NCBI RefSeq assembly: GCF_002901705.1
Contig: NZ_PPPV01000012.1
Location: 341,451 to 405,450 of the forward strand
From: Staphylococcus lugdunensis
GTDB lineage: Bacteria; Bacillota; Bacilli; Staphylococcales; Staphylococcaceae
DNA length: 64,000 bases
Direction: 5' to 3'
Positions 51,146 through 61,441 of the stretch are shown in pieces. How positions within the stretch are numbered: position 1 is the stretch's first letter; each line of letters begins with the position of its first letter. Made by a program: the position numbers and the translations under genes. The notes beneath the pieces were generated by a model. The model had not been told where the DNA came from and did no database searches. It saw only the letters and a program-made list of their open reading frames with translations.

Positions 51146-52438
51146 ATGAAGACAACAATTAAGCAAGCAAAACAACATCTTAACCAAGAAGTAACAATTG
51201 GAGCTTGGTTAACAAACAAACGTTCAAGTGGTAAAATTGCATTTTTACAACTTCGAGATGGTACTGGTTTTATGCAAGGTGTCGTGGTTAAGTCTGCCGT
51301 AGATGAAGAGACTTTCCAACTTGCTAAAGATATTACACAAGAATCTTCACTTTATGTTACAGGTACAATATCTGAAGATAATCGTTCTGATATCGGCTAT
51401 GAAATGCAAGTCACATCGATTCAAGTAATTCACGAAGCACATGATTACCCAATTACTCCCAAAAATCATGGCACAGAATTTCTAATGGACCACCGTCATT
51501 TATGGCTGCGTTCAAAAAAACAACATGCTGTTATGAAAATTAGAAATGAAATTATTAGAGCTACCTATGAATTTTTTGATACGCACGGCTATACTAAAAT
51601 TAATCCACCTATTTTAACGGCAAGTGCACCTGAAGGCACAAGTGAGTTATTCCATACAAAATACTTTGATCAAGATGCGTTTTTATCTCAAAGTGGTCAA
51701 TTATATCTTGAAGCTGCGGCTATGGCTCATAGAAATGTTTTTTCATTTGGTCCAACGTTCCGTGCTGAAAAGTCTAAAACACGTCGTCATTTAATTGAAT
51801 TTTGGATGATTGAAGCAGAAATGGCTTTTACAACGCATGCTGAAAGTTTAGAGGTTCAAGAGCAATATGTTGCGCATGTGGTCAAATCCGTATTAGAAAA
51901 TTGTACTTTAGAATTGAAATTATTAGATAGAGATACTTCAAAATTAGAAAAGGTAGCTACACCATTTCCTCGTATTACCTATGATGATGCGATTGATTAT
52001 CTCAAAGAACAAGGATTTGATGATATCGAATGGGGCGATGATTTCGGTGCACCGCATGAGACAGCTATTGCTAATCATTATGACTTGCCAGTGTTTATCA
52101 TAAATTATCCAACATCAATTAAACCATTTTATATGCAACCAAATCCAGACAATAACAATACTGTGCTTTGTGCCGATTTAATCGCGCCAGAAGGTTATGG
52201 TGAAATTATAGGTGGTTCAGAACGTATTAACAATTTAGAATTGCTTGAAGAACGCATCAAGCAATATCACTTAGATGAGGAAAGCTATAGTTACTACTTA
52301 GATTTGCGTCGCTATGGTAGCGTTCCACATAGTGGTTTTGGTTTAGGTTTAGAAAGAACAGTTGCGTGGATATCAGGTGTTGAACATGTTCGAGAAACAT
52401 CACCATTCCCACGCTTACTAAATAGACTTTATCCATAA
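51146..52438 (+). CDS. asnS: Asparaginyl-tRNA synthetase
   Basis: 430 residues, class IIb. The N-terminal OB-fold anticodon domain covers residues 14-100. Motif 2 is [23 protein letters not shown], and motif 3 is [15 protein letters not shown]. It charges tRNA-Asn directly. AGGAGACG precedes the ATG. No T-box leader is seen in the roughly 107 bases upstream. Confidence 0.96.
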   Translation: MKTTIKQAKQHLNQEVTIGAWLTNKRSSGKIAFLQLRDGTGFMQGVVVKSAVDEETFQLAKDITQESSLYVTGTISEDNRSDIGYEMQVTSIQVIHEAHDYPITPKNHGTEFLMDHRHLWLRSKKQHAVMKIRNEIIRATYEFFDTHGYTKINPPILTASAPEGTSELFHTKYFDQDAFLSQSGQLYLEAAAMAHRNVFSFGPTFRAEKSKTRRHLIEFWMIEAEMAFTTHAESLEVQEQYVAHVVKSVLENCTLELKLLDRDTSKLEKVATPFPRITYDDAIDYLKEQGFDDIEWGDDFGAPHETAIANHYDLPVFIINYPTSIKPFYMQPNPDNNNTVLCADLIAPEGYGEIIGGSERINNLELLEERIKQYHLDEESYSYYLDLRRYGSVPHSGFGLGLERTVAWISGVEHVRETSPFPRLLNRLYP

Positions 52439-52554
52439 CATTTACATGTTTATTAAGTAAGAAATGATAAGCTTATTGATTAGGCATAAACAATTTTAAT
52501 GCTAAACTGATTGCCTATTAATGCTCGCAATCTACAACTTTAGAATTTTGGTTA

Positions 52555-52592
52555 GGGGAGTGGGATAACAAACTGTCTCACTCCCATTTTAT
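52555..52592 (+). terminator. Probable terminator of asnS (family of GGGAGTGGGA hairpins)
   Basis: GGGGAGTGGGAT pairs with TCTCACTCCC around AACAAACTG and is followed by ATTTTATAG. It has the look of another recurring staphylococcal intergenic hairpin. Confidence 0.65.
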
Positions 52593-52621
52593 AGAAACTA
52601 AATATATTGAGGTGATAATAT

Positions 52622-53308
52622 ATGGATATCTTTCAACTCAAGACAAGACCAGTCGTATTAAGAAGAGAATTATTTGATCATTATAGTGAATTAGGTATGG
52701 ATGAACAAGATTTGGTTATTCTTATTAAATTAATTTATGCTGCAGAAACTTCTAATAAACAGCCCTCAATAGAAGCCTTAAGAAAAGGATCGACACTAGA
52801 TTCTAGAGAAATCACCACAATTATACAACATCTTATCCAATTAGATTTATTGGAATTAAATGTGAATAAAGATGAAGAAGGTAAATTTACCGAATATATG
52901 AACTTGGATCCGTTTTATACTAAATTATTATCCTTGCTCAAGCAACAAGAACTTAAGAGTCAAAATAAGCAAGAAGATAATCAATTCCAACAGTTATTCA
53001 CTTTGATAGAACAAATATTTGCTAGACCGTTATCACCCTATGAAATTGAAACGTTAAATCAGTGGATTGATGTGGATCATCACGACATTAGTATCATCCA
53101 AGCAGCTTTGGATGAAGCAGTAGGGCAAAATAAGCTTAGTTTTAAATATATGGATCGAATACTGCTTAATTGGAAGAAAAATAATGTAAAAACAATCGAT
53201 GATACAATTAAAATTCGTGAACAGTTTCATAAGCCTAAAATGAAACATACAGTTAAAGAAGTCCCTAAATTTGACTGGTTAAATGGAGAGAACTTAGATG
53301 ATAAGTAA
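52622..53308 (+). CDS. dnaD: DNA replication initiation protein DnaD
   Basis: 228 residues. The N-terminal winged-helix oligomerisation domain (LRRELFDHYSELGMDEQDLVILIKLIYAAE) is followed by the DnaB/DnaD C-terminal domain FEQIFARPLSPYEIETLNQW...LNWKKNNVKTIDD. It remodels DNA and helps load the replicative helicase at oriC and restart sites. It overlaps nth by 11 bases. Confidence 0.94.
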   Translation: MDIFQLKTRPVVLRRELFDHYSELGMDEQDLVILIKLIYAAETSNKQPSIEALRKGSTLDSREITTIIQHLIQLDLLELNVNKDEEGKFTEYMNLDPFYTKLLSLLKQQELKSQNKQEDNQFQQLFTLIEQIFARPLSPYEIETLNQWIDVDHHDISIIQAALDEAVGQNKLSFKYMDRILLNWKKNNVKTIDDTIKIREQFHKPKMKHTVKEVPKFDWLNGENLDDK

Positions 53309-53957
53309 AAAGAAAGCGCTAAAAATGATCGATATTATCGCTGATATGTTTCCAAATGCAGAATGCGAACTAAGGCATAATAATGCATTCGAACTGACAA
53401 TTGCAGTTCTTTTGTCAGCCCAATGTACGGATAACTTAGTAAATAAAGTAACCGCTACATTATTCACTAAATATAAAACACCTGAAGATTATCTAGCTGT
53501 ACCATTAGAAGAATTAGAACAAGATATCCGTTCTATTGGTTTATATCGTAATAAAGCAAAAAATATCAAAAAATTATGTACCTCACTACTTGAAAAATTT
53601 AATGGTCAAATTCCCCAAACTCATGCAGAACTAGAAAGTTTAGCAGGAGTTGGACGTAAAACGGCAAATGTGGTGATGAGTGTAGCATTCGGAGAACCAG
53701 CTTTAGCCGTCGACACCCATGTCGAACGTGTCTCAAAACGCTTAGGTATCAATAGATGGAAAGATAATGTGCGACAAGTAGAAGATAGGTTATGCTCAAT
53801 AATCCCAAGGGACCGCTGGAATAAAAGCCATCATCAATTAATATTTTTCGGCCGTTATCATTGTATTGCAAGAAAACCAAAATGTGACATATGCCCATTG
53901 TTTGATGATTGTAGAGAAGGACAAAAACGATATAAACTTAAATTAAAGAAAGCGTGA
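53298..53957 (+). CDS. nth: Endonuclease III
   Basis: 219 residues. The helix-hairpin-helix LAGVGRKTANVV carries catalytic lysine K121; D139 lies in VDTHVERV. Four cysteines C189, C196, C199 and C205 in a C-x6-C-x2-C-x5-C pattern bind [4Fe-4S]. It removes oxidised pyrimidines from DNA and nicks abasic sites. It is translated with dnaD. Confidence 0.96.
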   Translation: MISKKKALKMIDIIADMFPNAECELRHNNAFELTIAVLLSAQCTDNLVNKVTATLFTKYKTPEDYLAVPLEELEQDIRSIGLYRNKAKNIKKLCTSLLEKFNGQIPQTHAELESLAGVGRKTANVVMSVAFGEPALAVDTHVERVSKRLGINRWKDNVRQVEDRLCSIIPRDRWNKSHHQLIFFGRYHCIARKPKCDICPLFDDCREGQKRYKLKLKKA

Positions 53958-53963
53958 TTTCAG

Positions 53964-54296
53964 ATGATAGAAAAGCAAGATTTTGAAGTATTAGAACAAC
54001 AACTTGAACAATTTGCAGCTACCAGAAATTTAAATTCAGCTGAAGCCAAACCAGTAGTTGATGCATATTTTCAACTGTTAATAGATTACTTCAAACAAAT
54101 CAATCAAATTTCTGCAATTGATTTTGAATCACTCTCACTTTATCCTATCGTTCCAATGAATTTCTACGAACGCTATCAATATCTATTAACTAGAAAATAC
54201 CATTTTATGGGTTACAGACAAATGAAAACATTAAAAAGCGAATTAATAAAAATGGCTGCAAGCTATCAAACAAGATTGAAATTCCGTAAATCATAA
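53964..54296 (+). CDS. YpoC-like small protein
   Basis: 110 residues, helical, without known motifs. It starts six bases after nth, in the position of B. subtilis ypoC (dnaD-nth-ypoC). The central block SLYPIVPMNFYERYQYLLTRKYHFMGYRQM is the part likely to define the family. Function is unknown. Confidence 0.75.
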   Translation: MIEKQDFEVLEQQLEQFAATRNLNSAEAKPVVDAYFQLLIDYFKQINQISAIDFESLSLYPIVPMNFYERYQYLLTRKYHFMGYRQMKTLKSELIKMAASYQTRLKFRKS

Positions 54297-54315
54297 ATGT
54301 GCATTAAATAATAAA

Positions 54316-54368
54316 AAATTCCCTCTAAAGCATCTCTTAAATAATTAAGAAAGCTTTAGAGGGAATTT
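54316..54368. terminator. Bidirectional terminator between ypoC-like gene and pbp2
   Basis: AAATTCCCTCTAAAGC pairs perfectly with GCTTTAGAGGGAATTT around an AT-rich loop of about 20 bases. It serves both convergent genes. Confidence 0.88.
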
Positions 54369-54385
54369 CATTTATGACGAATTTA

Positions 54386-56581
54386 TTATCGTCCGAAAAC
54401 TGAGCTTAAACCACCTGTGCTGCTTGAGTTGTTTCTTGCTCCACTTGATGTGTTTGAATTACTTGAACGATTTGAACTTGAAGTACTGTCGCTAGAACCG
54501 CTACTTCCATAAACTTTTCGTCCTGTTGTATTATTATCAGGGTGATTAGCTACTGATAATGATTCTTTATTACTACCACTTACAGAGTCAGGTTTACTAA
54601 AGTCTGAACCGTCTCTTGGTGAAATATCAGACATCACTTCTTCTAGTAAATATTGTGGATATTCTTGTTCAGAATGGCCAACAAATGAATTTGTACCATA
54701 TTGTTTAACTTCTTTAAAGCCCATCCACACTGACATACTGTATTTTGGAGTGAAACCATTAATCCATACATCTTTAGCTGCACTATCTGGTAAATTATAT
54801 TTTTGATAAACTTCTTCACCATATGTTCCAGTACCAGTTTTCGCTGCAATATTAACGCCAGAAACACCATGTCCATATGCTGAACCATATGCTGAAAACG
54901 TACCTTTAAGCATTTCAGCCAACATGTAAGCCGTATAGTCTTTCATTGCTTTATGACTAGAATGATCATATTCAATTGTTTCGCCGTCTGCAGTCACAAC
55001 TTTTTGAATAGAATGTGCATTATTGTATGTTCCTCCATTTGCAATTGACGCAAATGCTGAAGCTAATTGAGTAGGTGAGAATTCTGATGAAGAACCACCC
55101 AGTACTTCAGACGGACCAATTTCATTCTTGTAATCAAGTCCAACTTTTGATGCAAATTTCTTCGGTGCATTGTTACCAGCTTGAGAACGTGTTGCTTGCC
55201 ATGTTTTTAAAGCTGGTATATTGAAACTTTGTCGAATAGCATCATACATTGATACTGTTCCATGACCTTTTTGATCGTAGTTTCTAAATGTAGAACCTTC
55301 AACTTGATAACTAGATTCATCTTGAATAGCATGATTTGTAGCCCATTGCATATTTTCAATTGCTGGACCATATGCTAAGAATGGTTTTAATGATGAACCA
55401 GTAGGGTGAGGGTCAGTAGCTTGGTTTCGATCGACGACATCTCTGAAATTACGTCCACCTGAAATAGCAACTAATCCTCCAGTTTTGCTGTCTACAATTG
55501 AAGAACCAACTTGCTGATCATCATTTTTGTAGAAGTTACCGTTGTCTATACGATTTTGTAATGTTTTTTGGACATCTTTATCCATGTTTGTATAGATTTT
55601 GATTCCGCTTTGTAAAACATCACCAAGATTTTGATTTTTAAACTTATCATTATTCATAAGTTCAGATTTTACAAAGTTAACATAAGAATCGTAATCCGTA
55701 TCTTGATTTTTCGTACCAGTTTGACGTTCTTTTGTACTACGTTGAACGAGATTATCTTTTAAAGATGTTTTCTTTGCTTGTTCCCATTCTTTTTTACTAA
55801 TGCGATTGTGATAATGCATTAAATAAAGAACTGTATCCTTACGATTTTCTGCTTCTTTTGGATGATCATAAATGTTATAAACATTTGGAACTTGTGGTAA
55901 ACCAGCTAAATATGCTTCTTCAGCTAAATTTAAATCTTTTAAGTCTTTATTGAAATAATATTTAGCTGCAGCTTTAATACCATATACACCATCAGAATAG
56001 TAAATCTTATTTAGATACATTTGGAAAATGTCATCTTTACTATACTCTTGCTCTAACCGATATGAAAGGTATGCTTCCTGTGCTTTACGACCAATAGATT
56101 TCTCTTCTGATAAAAATGATCGTTTGACAACTTGTTGGGTCAATGTTGAAGCACCTTGTGAACCAAAGCCACCAGTCAAGTTTTTACCTACGGCCCCAAA
56201 TAAACGTTTATAATCAAGTGCACCGTGTTCATAAAAACGATTATCTTCAGTTGCTAAAACTGCATTTCTCATGTTTTTCGGTACATTCTTCAAATCAACA
56301 TGCTCTCGTCTAGCACCATTGTCGAGTGTTTTAACTAATTTGCCATTTTTATCATAGATTTTAGCAGGCGCAGGATCTTGTAATTTCGATTCTGTAAATG
56401 CGGGTGCTTTCCATGCATAATAAGCAAAAAGTAAAATACCTAATAGTGCGAGAATGATAAAGGCAATAAACATAAAACCTATAATCTTAATAATCGTTCT
56501 CTTCACACTTTTATTCTGTTTTTGTTTGGATTTCCCATTATTACCTTTCTTAGGTTGAGAAGATCCTTGCTTTTCCGTCAT
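54386..56581 (-). CDS. pbp2: Penicillin-binding protein 2, bifunctional transglycosylase/transpeptidase
   Basis: 731 residues, class A PBP. A basic, Gln/Asn-rich cytosolic tail (1-28) is followed by one membrane anchor (30-55). The GT51 domain has catalytic E112 in [10 protein letters not shown] and STLTQQVVK. The transpeptidase domain has S396-x2-K399 (TGSSLKP), SFN and KTGTG. The C-terminal tail is Ser/Asn/Gly-rich. It polymerises and cross-links peptidoglycan at the septum. Its ATG overlaps the recU stop by four bases. Confidence 0.97.
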   Translation of the reverse strand: MTEKQGSSQPKKGNNGKSKQKQNKSVKRTIIKIIGFMFIAFIILALLGILLFAYYAWKAPAFTESKLQDPAPAKIYDKNGKLVKTLDNGARREHVDLKNVPKNMRNAVLATEDNRFYEHGALDYKRLFGAVGKNLTGGFGSQGASTLTQQVVKRSFLSEEKSIGRKAQEAYLSYRLEQEYSKDDIFQMYLNKIYYSDGVYGIKAAAKYYFNKDLKDLNLAEEAYLAGLPQVPNVYNIYDHPKEAENRKDTVLYLMHYHNRISKKEWEQAKKTSLKDNLVQRSTKERQTGTKNQDTDYDSYVNFVKSELMNNDKFKNQNLGDVLQSGIKIYTNMDKDVQKTLQNRIDNGNFYKNDDQQVGSSIVDSKTGGLVAISGGRNFRDVVDRNQATDPHPTGSSLKPFLAYGPAIENMQWATNHAIQDESSYQVEGSTFRNYDQKGHGTVSMYDAIRQSFNIPALKTWQATRSQAGNNAPKKFASKVGLDYKNEIGPSEVLGGSSSEFSPTQLASAFASIANGGTYNNAHSIQKVVTADGETIEYDHSSHKAMKDYTAYMLAEMLKGTFSAYGSAYGHGVSGVNIAAKTGTGTYGEEVYQKYNLPDSAAKDVWINGFTPKYSMSVWMGFKEVKQYGTNSFVGHSEQEYPQYLLEEVMSDISPRDGSDFSKPDSVSGSNKESLSVANHPDNNTTGRKVYGSSGSSDSTSSSNRSSNSNTSSGARNNSSSTGGLSSVFGR

Positions 56582-57204
56582 ACGCGGTCCTCACTTTCAT
56601 CTAATATCAACTTATCAACAGCTTTGAGGTAATCTAATCTAGGTTGATACTGATAAGGAATATGGTAACCATTTTTTCGTATTTCTTCAACTGTTATCGA
56701 CTTTTTAACATCCGCTTTGTACCTTTTCCAGAAATATTCAAACTTAGAATAGGGAAGAAGATACACTTCATCAAGTACTTTAAATCGCATAATTAAGAAC
56801 ACAATACCGCGCTGGACATGTGCTTTTTGCATATGCGCAACTTGATGATCATGAATGTTGTTTAATGGGAAAGACGTTTTATTTTTCGTTTCCTTTGCCT
56901 CAAAATCGATATAATGACTTCGATAAACACCATTATAGTCAGTTGTTGAAGGCGTACGAAAGTAAGCTTCATTTATAACTGCTTTACTTCGTTTCGGATA
57001 ATGAACATTCACAATTTGCACTGGTGTAGGTTTCTTGTGAATAACAGCTATATCTTTGTCTAAATAATAAGAATTAGATAATTCTATATCTTTTTCCAAA
57101 GACATTCCGCGCCCACCATATTCTATATTACCTGAAATAGTGGCATCATTGCGTCCGACCTTAGTCTTATTTGAATTAAATGGTTTCCCGTTTGGATAAT
57201 TCAT
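56578..57204 (-). CDS. recU: Holliday junction resolvase RecU
   Basis: 208 residues from ATG at 57204, after GGTGGTGA. The upstream in-frame GTG codons are part of that binding site. The restriction-nuclease-like core shows [32 protein letters not shown] with the catalytic D/E-x-K residues. It cuts four-way junctions in recombination. recU-pbp2 is the conserved recU-ponA operon linking chromosome segregation with wall synthesis. Confidence 0.95.
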   Translation of the reverse strand: MNYPNGKPFNSNKTKVGRNDATISGNIEYGGRGMSLEKDIELSNSYYLDKDIAVIHKKPTPVQIVNVHYPKRSKAVINEAYFRTPSTTDYNGVYRSHYIDFEAKETKNKTSFPLNNIHDHQVAHMQKAHVQRGIVFLIMRFKVLDEVYLLPYSKFEYFWKRYKADVKKSITVEEIRKNGYHIPYQYQPRLDYLKAVDKLILDESEDRV

Positions 57205-57453
57205 TACTTTCACCACCAGTTTGGTTATAAACCCTTCTTATTATACATGAGGCATTTTAATGTTCCAAACTTTTATATGAGAATAATGTATAAAATATCA
57301 ATCTATACATTAACCACTTCATTTTAACGTTTATTGCCAATTAACACAATATTTCAGTTAATTTAGTTAATGATGTGTCATAAATAACACTGAAAAAGAT
57401 ACTAAAATGACGTCACTGTGTAATTATGTTAAATTTATTTATGGGAGGCCTAA

Positions 57454-57795
57454 ATGCAACAATATATTAATCAATTAAATGATGAATTAAAATATATAAA
57501 ATCTACCTATAATAAAGTTAAAAAATCACAGTGCAATTATGATTTTGACCGTTATGTAAAGCCTTATGCCACGCAAATAGATTCTCTTCTTACACAGTTT
57601 TCCTATTATAAAGATGACATCGTAACATTACCTTATTTAAATGAATATAAATGGCAGATATTTTTACAAATGGTGAAAGAATTATCAGTTGAATGTCATT
57701 ATTATAGAACAAGTCGCAAACTTTTTAATGAGAAATTTAAAAATGTGACTTATGTTTTAAATTACATGGCATCACAACTTGAAATTGGGGAATAA
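57454..57795 (+). CDS. DUF1798 family protein (YppE-like)
   Basis: 113 residues, four-helix type, no catalytic motif. GGGAGG precedes the ATG. It is divergent from recU, in the position of yppE in B. subtilis. Function is unknown. The next gene begins one base after its stop. Confidence 0.75.
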   Translation: MQQYINQLNDELKYIKSTYNKVKKSQCNYDFDRYVKPYATQIDSLLTQFSYYKDDIVTLPYLNEYKWQIFLQMVKELSVECHYYRTSRKLFNEKFKNVTYVLNYMASQLEIGE

Positions 57796-57796
57796 T

Positions 57797-58351
57797 ATGG
57801 TAAAAACAATTTATATAACTGGTTATAAATCATTTGAGTTGAATATTTTTAAAGATGACGCTCCGGAAGTTTATTATTTAAAACAATTTATACGTCATAA
57901 ATTAATAAATTATCTTGATGAAGGACTAGAATGGGTGTTAATTCAAGGTCAAATGGGTATAGAACTGTGGACAGCTCAAGTTGTTATTGAGTTGAAAGCA
58001 CAATATCCCGAACTAAAATTAGCGATTATCACACCATTTGAAGGTCATACGCAACGCTGGAATGAGCAAAATCAATTAGTCTATAACCAACTGGTAGCCA
58101 AAGCAGATTATGTGGATAGTATTTATCATAGTCAATATAAGGGGGCTTTTCAGTTTAAACAGGCTGACCGCTTTATGCTGGAACATTCTGATTTGACGCT
58201 ACTTATTTATGATGAAGAGCAAGAGGGGAGTCCCAAGTTTTTTAAAGCGATGTTAGTTGATTTTATGTCTAAAACAAACTATACTTGTGATATTGTGACG
58301 TTTGATGAATTACAAGATTTCATTAATGATTTACAGTGGGCTGAAGATTAA
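57797..58351 (+). CDS. ypsA: YpsA, DUF1273/SLOG family protein
   Basis: 184 residues from ATG at 57797 after TTGGGGAA. The SLOG-type Rossmann fold shows [12 protein letters not shown] at the start, then [32 protein letters not shown] and [13 protein letters not shown]. In Firmicutes YpsA is linked to cell division and neighbours gpsB, as here. Its ligand is not established. Confidence 0.88.
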   Translation: MVKTIYITGYKSFELNIFKDDAPEVYYLKQFIRHKLINYLDEGLEWVLIQGQMGIELWTAQVVIELKAQYPELKLAIITPFEGHTQRWNEQNQLVYNQLVAKADYVDSIYHSQYKGAFQFKQADRFMLEHSDLTLLIYDEEQEGSPKFFKAMLVDFMSKTNYTCDIVTFDELQDFINDLQWAED

Positions 58352-58376
58352 AGTTTTGAAAAATGAGGTGGATAAA

Positions 58377-58715
58377 ATGGCAGATGTATCTTTAAAGCTA
58401 TCAGCTAAAGATATTTATGAGAAAGATTTCGAAAAAACTATGGCACGTGGCTACAGAAGAGAAGAAGTAGACGCTTTTCTGGATGACATTATTACTGACT
58501 ATCAAAAGATGGCAGATATGAACAGTGAAGTTGTAAAATTATCAGAAGAAAATAACAAATTAAAAAAAGAACTGGAAGAATTAAGATTACGTGTAGCAAC
58601 ATCTAGACCCCAAGACAACAAATCTTTCGCTTCTGGCAGTGCCAACTCTAACAACAATAACGTCGATATTTTAAAAAGAATTTCAAATCTTGAAAAAGCT
58701 GTATTTGGTAAATAA
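58377..58715 (+). CDS. gpsB: Cell division protein GpsB
   Basis: 112 residues from ATG at 58377 with GAGGTG upstream. An N-terminal DivIVA-like domain ([32 protein letters not shown]) is followed by a coiled coil (about 55-77) and a short C-terminal helix ([15 protein letters not shown]). It coordinates PBPs and FtsZ at the septum. rnpB follows after about 50 bases. Confidence 0.95.
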   Translation: MADVSLKLSAKDIYEKDFEKTMARGYRREEVDAFLDDIITDYQKMADMNSEVVKLSEENNKLKKELEELRLRVATSRPQDNKSFASGSANSNNNNVDILKRISNLEKAVFGK

Positions 58716-58751
58716 AGACATTTACGTTTGTTACTAAGAAATATAATATGG

Positions 58752-58757
58752 TATAAT
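58752..58757 (+). promoter_or_regulatory. -10 element of the rnpB promoter
   Basis: A perfect TATAAT lies eight bases before the expected 5' end of RNase P RNA; the -35 region is weak. Confidence 0.55.
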
Positions 58758-58765
58758 CGCAAAAG

Positions 58766-59160
58766 TGATATTTTGGGTAATCGCTATAGCAATATAGAGG
58801 AAAGTCCATGCTCACACAATCTGAGATGATTGTAGTGTTCGTGCTTGATGAAATAATAAATCAAGGCATTAATTTGACGGCAATGAAATAACCTAAGTCA
58901 TCAGATAAGGTTAAATTAATTTGAAAGTGCCACAGTGACGTAGCTTTTATAGAAATATAAAAGGTGGAACGCGGTAAACCCCTCGAGTGAGCAATCCAAA
59001 TTAGGTAGGAGCACTTGTTTAGCGGAATTCAACGTATAAACGAGACACATTTCATCTGAAATAAGATGATAGGTAGACAGATGATTACCACCCGCGTACC
59101 AGTGCAGCTAGTACACATTATGAGTACAACGGAACAGAACATGGCTTACAGAAATATCAT
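58766..59160 (+). ncRNA. rnpB: RNase P RNA, type B
   Basis: About 395 bases. The conserved RNase P core is present: TAGAGGAAAGTCCATGCTC near the 5' end, GACGGCAATGAAATAACC, GAAAGTGCCACAGTGACG, GTGGAACGCGGTAAACCCC and ACAGAACATGGCTTACAGAA near the 3' end. GTGATATTT and AAATATCAT close helix P1. It is the catalytic RNA that trims pre-tRNA 5' ends, and has Bacillus-type architecture. The 5' and 3' ends are set from the P1 stem and are accurate to a few bases. Confidence 0.96.
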
Positions 59161-59170
59161 TTACTAGTTT

Positions 59171-59200
59171 AGCTCTCCCTTTGTGCGGAGAGCTTTTTTC
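59171..59200 (+). terminator. Terminator of rnpB
   Basis: AGCTCTCC pairs with GGAGAGCT over a short loop, followed by TTTTTTC. Confidence 0.92.
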
Positions 59201-59284
59201 ATGTAATTTCATTACTAAACTATTCAGAACTATGATTATTCGTTAAAATAGACTTTGAAATCACTTAATTAAAGGAGATTAAAC

Positions 59285-60415
59285 ATGTTTCAATTATTAG
59301 CTGTTTGTCCAATGGGATTAGAAGCAGTGGTCGCAAAAGAAATTCAAGACCTAGGCTATGAAACTCAGGTAGAAAACGGGCGTATATTCTTTGAAGGCGA
59401 TGAATCTGCCATAGTAAAATGCAATCTTTGGTTACGTACCGCTGATCGAGTAAAAATTGTAGTTGGTCGTTTTAATGCGACAACTTTCGAACAATTATTT
59501 GAACAAACAAAATCATTACCATGGGAAACTATTATTGATAAAGATGGCAGCTTTCCAGTCCAAGGAAAAAGCGTTAAATCAACACTCTACAGCGTACCTG
59601 ATTGCCAAGCTATAACTAAAAAAGCGATTGTTGAACGCTTAAAATATGCTTATCAAGAATCTGGATGGCTAAATGAAACAGGTGCAAAATTCCCTGTGGA
59701 AGTATCGATTTTAAAAGATAATGTGTTATTAACGATAGATACCTCTGGTTCTGGGCTAAATAAACGGGGTTATCGTTTAGCTCAAGGTGAAGCACCTATA
59801 AAAGAAACTTTAGCTGCAAGTTTGATAAAATTAGCAAATTGGACAGGACAAACACCATTAATCGATCCTTTTTGTGGTTCAGGAACAATAGCTATTGAAG
59901 CATGTCTTATAGCACAAAATATTGCGCCAGGGTTTAATAGGGAATTTGTATCTGAAGCATGGCATATTATTCCAGAAGATCTTTATGAAAAACTGCGTAA
60001 CGAAGCCGACCAACAAGCAGATTATGATAAAGAAGTCGAAGTCTATGCCTATGATATCGATCCAGATATGATTGAAATTGCTAAACGTAACGCTGCAGAG
60101 GTAGGATTAAGTGATATCATTCAATTTGAAGTTAAAGATGTGAATACACTAACTATTCATCGTGAAGAACCAATGGCATTAATAGGCAATCCACCATATG
60201 GTGAACGTATCGGCGATAGAGAAGAGGTCGAAACAATGTATCGTTACATTGGTAAATTGATGGCACAGCATCCCTTCTTATCAACTTACATTTTAACGAG
60301 CAATAAAGAATTTGAGTTTTTAGCTAATCGTAAAGCGACAAAACGTCGTAAATTATTTAACGGTTATATCGAATGTAATTATTATCAATATTGGGGTAAA
60401 AAACCGCAATATTAA
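59285..60415 (+). CDS. THUMP-domain 23S rRNA methyltransferase (RlmL/YpsC type)
   Basis: 376 residues. The N-terminal ferredoxin-like and THUMP RNA-binding region covers residues 1-160. The SAM site is DPFCGSGTIAIEACLIA (194-210), and the N6/N2-methyltransferase motif is N302-P-P-Y305. It probably methylates a guanine base in 23S rRNA, as do RlmL-type enzymes. AAAGGAG precedes the ATG. The rnpB-ypsC adjacency is conserved in Bacilli. Confidence 0.9.
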   Translation: MFQLLAVCPMGLEAVVAKEIQDLGYETQVENGRIFFEGDESAIVKCNLWLRTADRVKIVVGRFNATTFEQLFEQTKSLPWETIIDKDGSFPVQGKSVKSTLYSVPDCQAITKKAIVERLKYAYQESGWLNETGAKFPVEVSILKDNVLLTIDTSGSGLNKRGYRLAQGEAPIKETLAASLIKLANWTGQTPLIDPFCGSGTIAIEACLIAQNIAPGFNREFVSEAWHIIPEDLYEKLRNEADQQADYDKEVEVYAYDIDPDMIEIAKRNAAEVGLSDIIQFEVKDVNTLTIHREEPMALIGNPPYGERIGDREEVETMYRYIGKLMAQHPFLSTYILTSNKEFEFLANRKATKRRKLFNGYIECNYYQYWGKKPQY

Positions 60416-60542
60416 TCTGCAATAACAAATTTAGTCACAAATAATTCATTCGCACTCTTATCATTACTATTGTAAAGTAAGGATAACTGAGTTTTTAGTT
60501 AACATATACAGAAGAATTACATCATAGTTAGGAGAGATAAAT

Positions 60543-61178
60543 ATGAAGACTGTTTTAATTATCGGTGCCAATGGTAAAGTTTCCATTGAAGCTACTAAAA
60601 TATTTTTGGAAAATACAACTTATAATGTAGATTTATTTTTAAGAAATGCGCATCGTATACCCGACTATAGATCAAATCGCATCACGGTATATGAAGGTGA
60701 CGCTAAAAATGAACAAGATATCGTTAAAGCGCTGGATAAAGTAGATGTTGTCTTTGCTAGTCTATCAGGCTCTATGGACGCTGAAGCAACAGCTATTGTA
60801 AATGCAATGGCACAAAAAAATGTTTCTCGCCTTATCTTTATCGCTGCTCCAGGAATTTATGATGAATTACCAGATAAATTCAATCAATTTAATAAAGAAC
60901 AATTTGGTAATAAATTGTTAAAATACTGTAAAGCAGCTGATATTATCGAAGCTTCAAATTTAGACTATACAATTATTCGTCCAGCCTGGTTTACATTTAA
61001 AAATGAAACCGATTATGAAGTGACCCAAAAAGGAGAGCAATTTAAAGGTACAGAAGTATCAAGAAAAAGTGTTGCTAATTTAGCAGTTAAAATAGCAAAA
61101 AATCCATCGCTGCACTCCAAAGAAAATATTGGCGTAAACAAGCCAAATACTGATGGAGACAAACCAGCATGGATGTAG
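60543..61178 (+). CDS. NAD(P)-binding, NmrA/atypical SDR-like protein
   Basis: 211 residues. The coenzyme loop is IIGANGKVSIEATKIFLE (GxxGxxx, residues 5-22) and a Rossmann fold of the atypical SDR type follows (VYEGDAKNEQDIVKALDKVDVVFASLSG). There is no Tyr-x3-Lys active pair, so it may be a redox sensor or a reductase with an unusual site. GGAGAG precedes the ATG. The partner is unknown. Confidence 0.8.
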   Translation: MKTVLIIGANGKVSIEATKIFLENTTYNVDLFLRNAHRIPDYRSNRITVYEGDAKNEQDIVKALDKVDVVFASLSGSMDAEATAIVNAMAQKNVSRLIFIAAPGIYDELPDKFNQFNKEQFGNKLLKYCKAADIIEASNLDYTIIRPAWFTFKNETDYEVTQKGEQFKGTEVSRKSVANLAVKIAKNPSLHSKENIGVNKPNTDGDKPAWM

Positions 61179-61261
61179 TAATCCAAGTCACTATGTCGAA
61201 AAATAATTAAATTAAAGCTGTACAGCCACATCAACTTTTAAAAAAACTCAATAAAATTTTC

Positions 61262-61299
61262 AAGAACGTAAAGTGTTTTATTAAGCGCTTTGCGTTCTT
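61262..61299 (+). terminator. Probable terminator after the NAD(P)-binding protein gene
   Basis: AAGAACGTAAAG pairs with CTTTGCGTTCTT (12 bp, one G-T pair) with a 14-base loop. The T-run after it is short, so the assignment is moderate. Confidence 0.55.
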
Positions 61300-61441
61300 A
61301 ATCGTTGTTGTGAAAAACATTGAAATCATTTTTGACTGTAATTCTTTTTGTTTATATTCATTTTCCAGCCATTTTCACTTTATTAATGCACGTATTTATT
61401 TGTAAAATAAAGCTATGTACTGTGACAAAGGGGAAGCGCTT